A DNA stretch of 64,000 nucleotides. It comes from Alitta virens (lineage: Eukaryota > Annelida > Polychaeta > Phyllodocida > Nereididae). Below the pieces are notes generated by a model. The model did no database searches and had not been told where the DNA came from. It saw only the letters and a list, made by a program, of their open reading frames with translations. The stretch lies in the NCBI GenBank assembly GCA_932294295.1, contig OW028575.1, positions 17,550,058 to 17,614,057 of the forward strand, in the 5' to 3' direction. Below, one piece after another: positions 55,541 to 64,000 of the stretch. The position numbers were made by a program, and so were the translations under genes. The stretch's first letter is position 1; each line of letters starts with the position of its first letter.

Positions 55541-57332
55541 AATGACTAATGACTTAATTTACATTAAGAACCCCTGACCATGACCCAGGTCAGTGATCAG
55601 GACTGCCAATCAAACCCTTGCAATTGCTTTAACACGAATTTTAATTGTGCATGTTGACCATAATGACTCCGCACACGAAATCCTAGCGCCAGTGCATGCC
55701 ATGCTCCAACTTTGCATGGCACAATGATTGACCTGGTCAATTAACATCGTGTTTGTCACATTAGTGTATTGGCCAACGTGACAGTTTGTGTGAGAAACTA
55801 ATAAAGCCACATAAAAGCCTTTAAAGTGTGATTAAACGTTCCCAAACAGCTATATGGACGTTGCAGATCTACAACCAGTATAAAACCGAACAAAATTTTA
55901 AAATTGTATCAATCAATATAGGCTCAAATGCACAAATTAAATAATAACATACACTTGATAAACCTATAAAAAATTGATATATTTCTAAGCCAATCACGAG
56001 CGAAAATGTGTTGCAGTAGACTTTTGTAATACACCACTGCATCCAGTGAACCATGGAGGTTTCCCAACATACCCTGTGATAAATTACACCAACTGATGAC
56101 AACTTCTGAAGACGGTAAGAAACCTATTTGGTAAGTGGGACGAGGTCATTGGTTGACAGATATTTTGGATTGACCTATTGACCTGTTCCCAGGGATGGGG
56201 GAACATATACCCACAACCAGCACTTACAAAAAACACCCTCTTATCATCGCATAGTTTGTCTAGTTTTTGTGTTTTGTTAGTACAGTTTTGGGCCAAATTC
56301 TCTCTGCCTTCAAAGAAACCCCACATATGCCAGCTCTCATGCAATTTAGAAGGCCTTTTTTTATGTGACATGGTTAAAATAATTACCTGCCATGACATGT
56401 CTGGGCAGTTCATAAATGTGTGCTAGAGATAGTACATATATACGTGATTGTACAATACTTCATAAGTATACCACAAAACCAGACACCACCATAAGAATCA
56501 GACGAAAATTGACGAAGTTATCAATTAAAACGTACAAGCAAGTCAGATCGCTGACTTCTAGCACCCACTTTCTTGCTAACGACCAATCCCAGCGCACCGC
56601 CGCAGCTAACTGTTGTACATGAAGATTTGTACAACGGCGTACATAATAATAATTTCCACTGGTGAGTTGCCAAACTCTGTTGCCCCTGACAAATAGTCAA
56701 TTAAATTTACTATATATGAGCTGACCCATGTAAAACATAGAATGTTGAAATAACTTCAGTTCATTGCTAGATTGGTGTCACTAAGACAATAAAGAATCTA
56801 CCCTGCCTGACATTCACCAGTGACTGTATGTAATGACAAATGCACAAACAACTGAGACAAGGGTCATCTAGGTGTCAGGCCATCACCATAGAGTGACCCC
56901 ATCACAAACAAAAACTAGGCAGCAGTATGCATGATCCTGATATTCTAAAAAAGTGTCATCTCCCATTCCCTAAGGGTATTGGTTCCCAGGCTAGGCTTTA
57001 AATAACAAACACATAAAAACATTCAAGGGCTAAAGGTTCCTCAAGGGCAGAATACCCTGCACCTCCAATTTGCATATGCACCTGATTAGGGACCTTAATT
57101 TAGGTACATGTCATGAGAAGCATTATAATTGCAAACCTAATTACTGCATGATAGCCCCTAGTTACAAGATCATTTCCGTTTATATGACAATGCATACATT
57201 TAAATAAAATCGTATATTTCAGTGTTTAACTATTTTGAACGTATTTATTTAGTTATTCATCAATGGACAACTTATGCAAACTTGCACCGTACACAAATAC
57301 AATAAAAAAAATAGCTAGAAAATATGAATAAT
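55541..57332. other. No gene seen
   Basis: No frame with protein-like features or paired splice signals. GTTGTACATGAAGATTTGTA (about 56602) contains a small hairpin. Confidence 0.35.
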
Positions 57333-57483
57333 CAGGGCTGTAGCCAGAGGCTGAAATCAGACAGGGCAAACTCTATAAAAATACTAAAAATAATAGGACG
57401 GTGTTATTGCCTTAATTGGTATGACAAAAAATCATTTGATCCATATCAGACGAGGCGGTTGCCTCATGCTGGCTACGGCCCTG
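57333..57483. mobile_element. hAT-like MITE, 151 bp
   Basis: The ends CAGGGCTGTAGCCAGAGGC and (right, reverse complement) CAGGGCCGTAGCCAGCATG are inverted and start CAGGGC, typical of hAT elements. Flanks GAATAAT and GATTAAT match at 6 of 7, a worn target duplication. It has no coding capacity. Confidence 0.7.
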
Positions 57484-57734
57484 GATTAATAATTTCTTCG
57501 ATGATACAGCAGCTGCATGTCTTTTTGCCTGAATGTAAGTGAAGCCAAAATGACAAAGATGTGAATCTCCACAATTACAAAGAATATAATATATTGTTGG
57601 GAAGATACTTTTTAGACCTGCTAGGCTGTGCGCTAGCTACTGCTGTCCACAAAAGCTATTGCCTGTACCGATTTTTACACCTGATAGAGGTGCCACCAAC
57701 TTCGATGCCCAACCTACCTCCTTGCCTGCCAGGA

Positions 57735-58212
57735 AAAGTAAACTAAAGAGCTTTAAATCATTTGATCAGAATCTGTCCTTTCTTTATGGCAATACGAAAG
57801 CATTCGTCCGGGTAAAGTATCATAAACTGTTTTCCCTGCTTCTTCAGAGGAATTTTAGCGCGATAGACTTGCGTGCATTGAAGAATTTGTACACCCGTCA
57901 GACCTCTCGGACCATTTGGAATGATGCTTTCTCCCAACCATTTTCCTCAACAAATGGCATAAGACAAGGTGCAATTGCATCACCAATTTTGTATAAGGTG
58001 TATATGGATGAGTTGCTCTTTCTCTTACAGAATAAAGGTTATGGTTGTTGGATAGGACACCAACACGCTGGCTCTATATGCTATGCAGACGATCTCGCAT
58101 TACTAGGCCCCAGCTTACATGGATTACAGGAAATGATAAACGAGTGCCAAGACTATGCTCTGGAATATGGGATGGAATATAAGTTGAAACTAAATGTCTA
58201 CTCAAATAAATA
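57735..58212 (+). pseudogene. LINE reverse transcriptase fragment
   Basis: NTKAFVRVKYHKLFSLLL (catalytic Asp lost; D expected in K-A-F-D/x-R-V), NGIRQGAIASPILYKVYMDE, GYGCWIGHQHAGS, CYADDLALLGPSLHGLQEMI. The frame stops after LKLNVYSNK. It is the same clade as 18016-19180 by the GIRQG...GCW-I/V-G-x...YADDL spacing. Confidence 0.75.
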
Positions 58213-58261
58213 GGTAGTATATGCTCAGAAAATCATTAAATAATAGCTATTAAAAAATCGT

Positions 58262-59092
58262 TCTCAAGACTGGAAAATTATGAGATATAAAATATATATT
58301 TTGGTTTATCACACCCATGTAATAAGCACATTTCATGTCAAACTACATTGTTTATTTAATTTTTTTATGGCTGACCAAAAATCTATTGTTTAGATGGTTA
58401 GCCCCATTTCCTTGTAAAGCAGCAAGACTTTCTCAATAATATTGCTTGTTTTGTGATAAAAACAGTTCAAGAAATACAGTTATAAATACCACCCATTGAT
58501 ATATATATTTCCTTGACCTCACATCAATTGTGGACATGAATTGAAAGTCCAGACTCTATTAATTTTTTGTTTGGCCAAGAAACAGTAGTTAATAAATGAA
58601 GTTTGATAATATAATAAATATTCATATTTATTCATCTATAACACACAGTTTCCAGCACTCAGTGCTGCTCAAAAGCCCTTTACAAGATAAACAATAATAA
58701 AGTATTGGGTAAAATTAGAATTAAGTATTACAAAACAATGCAGCATCTTGGCTCCATTGACATCTTAGACCATCATGAATGACTTTTTCTGTTCCAAACA
58801 ATAACTCACACATTTCATACAGTCAGAACTGGTTAATCAATGTTCATGATTGAATCAGATTGATGGTCACATTCATAAGGACCCATTTTATGACAAAATG
58901 AGCAAAGTTATTGCAAATTTGCTAATTTTGAAAGTACTGAGGCTATCCATCTAAACAATCGATTTTTTGTCAACAGTCATGATAGAAATCAACCTAAAAA
59001 AATGTAATTTGACTTGAAATTTGCTTTTTATATGGGTGTGATAAACCAAAATACTTATTTTTATCCTATTTCATAATTGTCGAGATAGATAT
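58262..59092. repeat. Foldback element, arms about 150 bp
   Basis: AAAATTATGAGATATAAAAT, TTGGTTTATCACACCCATGT and CAAAAATCTATTGTTTAGAT at 58270-58400 return inverted at 58945-59090. The centre (58410-58930) is AT-rich and non-coding. Confidence 0.65.
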
Positions 59093-59203
59093 CTTCTTAT
59101 GTCTTATGCTATCCCAGCACTTGGCAATTGTCTGTTTTCTATACAAATTTAACTGCCATATCAACTGGAATCAAAGGTAAATGGCACAGATATTATGTTT
59201 GCA

Positions 59204-59240
59204 CCACACGAAATGAATTTTTAAAATTCATTTCGTGTGG
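59204..59240. repeat. Perfect 18-bp inverted repeat, 1-nt spacer
   Basis: CCACACGAAATGAATTTT and its exact complement are separated by one T. Confidence 0.85.
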
Positions 59241-60902
59241 TCGCTCATTCTTTGATTAAAAGCGAAAGTCAACTGATTATTCTACACATCACCTCATGCT
59301 AGGCCAACACATTGCATTTGGCTGTTGTTGCACACAAATAAAGCTGCCGTGTCAACTGTTATTATAATCGCAGTAGACAATTTATGGCTACAGCTTCTCA
59401 GTCTAGTGACCCTGTGGTAGGTATATAGGCTTTGCTAGGCAGGATCCTATAGCTCAGTTGGGTCAACAGCTGCTCTTTAAGCAAGAGGAAGGGTGTTAAA
59501 ATCATTTTCCAGAAATCAGGTAATACTATAATCAGATGACTGAAGAACAAACTATATTACATTAGTTTCAGTTTCGTCTGAAACAAGTGCAAAAACAGCA
59601 TCAAGTGGTGCACTAAGTAATCTAAAGATACTTAAAAAAAGGCAAGAGTGGCTGGTATTGAATATTAAATAACCCACAAAGACACAATTAGCACAATGTA
59701 TCCCTATTCATAGAACACAGACATTGCATATCCTCAAAAAATTCACATATGATGTTATGGTGATCCTTTATTCAATCACCTCTAGATGTGTTAGATTCAT
59801 GAAATTGATAAATGACAAAGGGGCGATACCTGACAAAGGTTAAAGGAAGGCTTTGTCAAGTAAAACTGAATTTTACATTATGATTAGGACCATTACACCA
59901 TTACTTAACTTGCATATCCATGTACTTAATCACCAAGCTATAGCTATTTGTAAATCCAGGAAAAAATATCTGCAGTTAACAAGATAAGAGTTTATTTAGC
60001 CAAGTGATAACACAATCATTTGTTTTGTCTAATCGATCAGAGTCTCTTTCCAGAAGGCATTAGATCAAAATAGGCATTGATTGGGTGGTACTTATCATTC
60101 ACTTCTGTTATAATTCAGTCAACCCCTGACATTTCTCTACCGTACATCTCAATTAAGTTCATTGAATCACATCCATAAAAAATGTTCTGCTAAATATTAT
60201 TTGAATTCAAATTAACTTATAACTTATCAAATATGAATTTGTTAGATATGAATCAAACCATTTAAGACGTGTAATTTAAGCGTAGCTATTTGGCTCTATA
60301 AACATTATTGTAAGTCTGTGGATTGCTTTATCACTTGAATGATATCATATTTATACTACCTTGGGTAATAGCAATTACATTTTTTGCATTGAAGCGTTTT
60401 CTTCTACACTGTATGTTTGACAGCAGAGAATTTTTATACTTGCCCTGTATTCCTATTACAAATCAGCATTTTATTTATAAATACTCCCAACTCATATATA
60501 TATATCTTTTATTTGACAGCTTCATGTCATTCATGACATATGTGTCACAATGTAAACAGAAAATACAAAGTAAATGACATACAATAACAATTAAAGAATA
60601 ATAGAAAAGTAGTAAATAAAACTAGGTTTCAGCTACGATAAAGATTTGTTACAATACAATAGCAACATAATAATGTACAGTTTTCAATGTGAAGTTCAAT
60701 CTTGTTATATCTATATATATAAATCATACAGCATTATCCATAGCAAATGATCTAACACATAGGTAATTAAAAGGAACGTATATACATGTATGTAAAAATA
60801 TACAAGATCAAAGATATGGTATACAAATGTTCATAATGCAGAGACTCAGAATGATGGTCAACATGTTTAATGTCAGACAATGGATGATGACTCAAACGTT
60901 TA
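59241..60902. other. No gene seen
   Basis: AT-rich sequence. No supported exon. Confidence 0.4.
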
Positions 60903-61560
60903 TTAGGCATCAACATTTACCAGAAATTTTCCAAGGGATTTTAACAACTCAGGCTCTTTTGATTTCATGATGGTCTTAAATCTATCTTCACTGTTTAGTT
61001 GCTCAAAATTATCTATGTAATCATTAGCTACTTTAAGGAGTTCCTCACGACTAAGTTTATTATGCGGACATACTATGAGACAATGTTTATCATCTTCAAT
61101 TTCATACTGCATTTTAGGCATAGCCTCTCAGCTGCTGGCAATATAGGATTTTCATGTCTACCTTTTTCAATACGCAAATTATGTGAGCTTACTCTAAATG
61201 TGGCGATTTTATGATACATTTTTCTGCTTAGGTTTAATAAGAGATAAGGTTCTAGTCTATAATCAGTCTTGAAGAGTTTATAGGTTCTAAGTTTTGGCTG
61301 TAATGTGGAATCATTTATTTCAGCTAATATAGTTTCCTGACATTTATCATAAATTTCGGATTTGAATGTTTTAATAATGGATTCTAGCTCATTATTAGCA
61401 AGTCTTAAATGGTCTCTTTGCGGATAATGTTCATTGGGTATATGAATAATTTTTGCAACCCCAGCGTTATTACCAGAAGTGTCAATCTCTTTTTGCTCGT
61501 TTAAACATTTTTTAAGAATATTATTAGCTGGCAGTTTTTACAGTTTAATCCAGTAGTTGA
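60903..61560 (-). pseudogene. LINE C-terminal region
   Basis: Minus strand: KLRTYKLFKTDYRLEPYLLL, then FRVSSHNLRIEKGRHENP, ERLCLKC, and after a 1-nt frameshift YEIEDDKHCLIVCP. This is the C-x2-C...H-x-x-x-x-C-containing tail that follows the RT in several invertebrate LINEs. Only the 3' end is present, as usual for 5'-truncated LINE insertions. Confidence 0.75.
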
Positions 61561-62315
61561 TTATTCTGAACTGTTGCTGCACTCATAGTAACTCTGTAAC
61601 AAGAAGACAGTAGGCTTATTTGGAACTATAATGAGATCACACAATGAGGTGTCAGGCCTAACAGATGTTGAAATAATTAACTAAGGTAATACATTTGTAT
61701 TGCCAATTTCAGCAAATATATATGGTTAAATTAAGCGATTATATGTTGTTGAATGAGCCAATATGCTTCAAGCTGTTTTACTTATATTAACATAATTTGA
61801 TGGACTGAGTAAATTGTAAGATCACAGAAATACACTTAGTTAATTTGGTACTCAGTTCTAAATGCGCAGTTGATGTAGGCTGTCTGTCATTGCATCTTAC
61901 TATCTGTTCTATTATATATTAATGAAACTGATTGCACTTTAAGCATAAGTTCTAGCTACTTGCTATGCCCACAAGTTAGGACATAAGTGACGTCATGAGC
62001 CTTGCGACACGTTGCGTGTGCAATAATGGCGGACCCCAGTGTTTTTGTGGGTGATGCAAATTGCACTTTTAATTTTGCTAAATTCAACTTTTAAACGGTC
62101 CTTTCTACTGCAATGTCTTATAAGTTAATACACTTTTTCCTTGAGTTCCCCTTTAAACTCTCTAGTATTGGCTATGTCATGTTGACCGGTCTACCCCAAG
62201 ACTAAGTTAGGTAACCTGATTTTAATTGAAAGATTGCAATTAACAACTTGGCTACATACCATTTTTTTTTTAACTAGAAAATAAAAATTGTGCACATCTT
62301 TCCCTTGACCAAATC
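61561..62315. other. No gene confirmed; CRE-like site and short frame near 61988-62090
   Basis: TGACGTCA at 61989-61996 is a perfect cAMP-response-element palindrome, 40 bp before AATAATGGCGGAC, where a 22-codon frame (MADPSVFVGD...) opens. It could be a promoter with a first exon, but no donor or following exon is found. Confidence 0.25.
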
Positions 62316-62559
62316 TTATCTAGTAGAGGTACTAGGCCTTGTTTGCTTTATGCCCAGAGGCCATTAGGGTGGGGGCCTAGCTCAGTGGTAGGGCGCTTGG
62401 CTTCCAACCACTGGGTCCCGGGTTCAATTCCCGGTTGAGCCTAGGTTGGATGGCTGTTTCATCCTTCGTCTCATTGCCATGGTCCCTGTCTGTCCTAATT
62501 AGCCCATCAGGTGCCGAAATACATGACGTAAAGCCCTAATCCACCCAACCACACCCACA
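62316..62559 (+). mobile_element. tRNA-Gly SINE with a 54-bp 5' extension
   Basis: The SINE head starts at about 62370 (GGGGGCCTAGCTCAGTGGTA). The 14-bp duplications CCCTTGACCAAATC lie at 62302-62315 and 62560-62573, so the inserted unit includes 54 bp in front of the tRNA-like head. The body and CCACCCAACCACACCCAC tail are normal. Confidence 0.8.
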
Positions 62560-62573
62560 CCCTTGACCAAATC

Positions 62574-64000
62574 AGTAGTTTTTGCTGAATCTGGCACTTC
62601 TAACAATTTCAAGGTTTACTGAAGATGAGCATACTCTGTTCATGAGATTAATGACATCTTATAACATGATTAGGTTATCTCAGGGTTGTTTCCTGATGGC
62701 CAGCAAATTCACTGCATGTGTTATAATATATATATATATCAATGTGGACTCGTGGAGCAGGCTTGGTTGTACTTCCACATTATTTTCTGGATAGGTGCAT
62801 TATGATTACACTTTATACTCTTGTAGGGTTGACACAACAGTAAAGTGCTAGTCAGAGCTCAAAATTTACTGGTATACAAGCGACAGAAGCCATGGTTGCT
62901 TGCTTCATTGGTCATCAAAGCTTTGCAAAATCTTCTAGAAAACGTCGTGGCCCATCCTTATTCTTTCCTTTCACATCTAGATCAATGATTGAATGCTTTG
63001 CAGAGAATGTCAGGAGTAATGAGGCTTTTGTTCACTGTGTGTCCCAAGGTATGAATTTACCAGCTTATGTAACCAAAACAAGTCACCGTCCAGTGCATGT
63101 ATTAATGGAGTTTCAGCTTTAATAACAATACCATAACTTATGGAATGGGGAAGCTCATCTTCAGTATCTGATCCAGTAAACCCAATCATTAGGCCAAGGA
63201 CCTGAGTTTTAGAACAAAATTGAGATCCATACTCATTTTCTTCAACTGTCATGTTTGTTATGAACAAAGTAAATTATGCAACCAGTTCATTGTGTTATCA
63301 ATACCGACTCAAAAGGTTTAAATAGTTTTACTGACATCTCTTGTCAATCAATGTTGCTGTCTTTTACATGACAAATGAATATTTTGTGAATGAGTGAGAC
63401 ATTCACAGTCAGAGGCACTAGCCATGGCATCATATTTTGGCTGATATCATGCAATTATTACTTATACATTGTGTATCTGAAACTGGGCTTAGGCAGTTGA
63501 TGTCACCAATGTTTTAACTTCTAAGGTCATTATGGTATGAATAATTGGATATAGTGGTTTGGATACTTAGTGTAACAGGAGAAAATTGTTAAGCATAGCT
63601 ATGAACAAATGTGAATGAGACAGTTTTCCCAAAAGAGACAAACATTGATAACAGGAAGCCTGATTTAGCAAATTCGGCAATCATCAACAATGCATATTTT
63701 TGTCTTGGCACTGCTACTAAAGAATTCATATTTTTTTTTTATTTATGGGCAGTCAATTGATTGTTTAAAGGTTAACTTTTCCAACCAATATTTTTACATT
63801 GATGTAGTTTGTTCTGTTTGAATGACCACAGGAGGTATTGTCGATGTCAGCTTAATAAAATGCATGATATACAGTTACTGATACATGTATGCATCTGACA
63901 TCAATAACAATACCTGGAATAGATTCTATGAACCTAAACACCTAGGTATAGATCGTAAGTAAATAATTCTATCATAACTGAGATTGGAGATACTTGTGAT
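62574..64000. other. No confirmed gene
   Basis: An 85-codon minus frame (63010-63267) has protein-like composition (IKAETPLIHALDGDLFWLHK) but I do not recognise it and see no supported exon neighbours. Confidence 0.3.

Noticed and set aside
63010..63267. 85-codon minus-strand frame with protein-like composition
   Set aside because: Not recognised, and no splice-supported neighbours; left as unassigned.

Overview
The window is animal nuclear DNA, most likely from a marine invertebrate. It is AT-rich, its genes have GT-AG introns, and most of the sequence is made of mobile-element remains. I cannot fix the phylum: the host genes are found across metazoans, while the repeats (a tRNA-Gly-derived SINE, BEL/Pao, FLYWCH-MULE genes, FEN-like/Cys-rich genes) are typical of invertebrates such as molluscs, cnidarians and deuterostome invertebrates.

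Three host genes can be supported. (1) The first coding exon of a thymidine phosphorylase-like gene lies at 470-653 on the minus strand; the rest runs off the left edge. (2) A complete ten-exon SLC22-type organic ion transporter gene lies at 36713-43861 (+). All splice phases agree and it encodes 612 residues. (3) A complete five-exon PGAM5-like phosphatase gene lies at 48527-52102 (-) and encodes 279 residues. A fourth coding block at 4155-5288 (-) looks like a FEN/XPG-type PIN-fold nuclease domain with a Cys-rich tail. It belongs to a multicopy family, and decayed relatives may sit near 21280-21720 and 30830-31200.

Layout: 0.4-2.9 kb holds the TYMP exon, a foldback repeat, a SINE and a complete short element flanked by TTAA. 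3-5.3 kb holds tandem repeats and the FEN-like gene. 5.9-7.1 kb holds a 140-bp tandem array with a SINE inside and a TIR element. 7.1-13.5 kb has no gene but holds tandem repeats, a pyrimidine tract and another TIR element (11240-12387). 13.57-16.43 kb holds remains of a FLYWCH/MULE transposase gene between inverted ends. 18-19.2 kb is a LINE. 19.5-23.1 kb and 31.35-35.06 kb are a maze of related GC-rich satellite-bearing elements and AT-rich repeats. 24.63-30.81 kb is a BEL/Pao retrotransposon with two near-identical LTRs but no integrase core. 36.6-44.1 kb is the transporter gene, 44.2-47 kb holds SINE and LINE remains, and 48.5-52.1 kb is PGAM5. 52.5-63 kb holds foldbacks, SINEs, a hAT-like MITE and LINE pieces.

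Nothing indicates an operon or a cooperating set of host genes. The coherent story is repeat biology. There is a tRNA-Gly SINE family with clean target-site duplications, two short-TIR DNA-transposon families that carry internal degenerate satellites and have TTAA-like ends, and a MULE gene enclosed by ends resembling one of those families.
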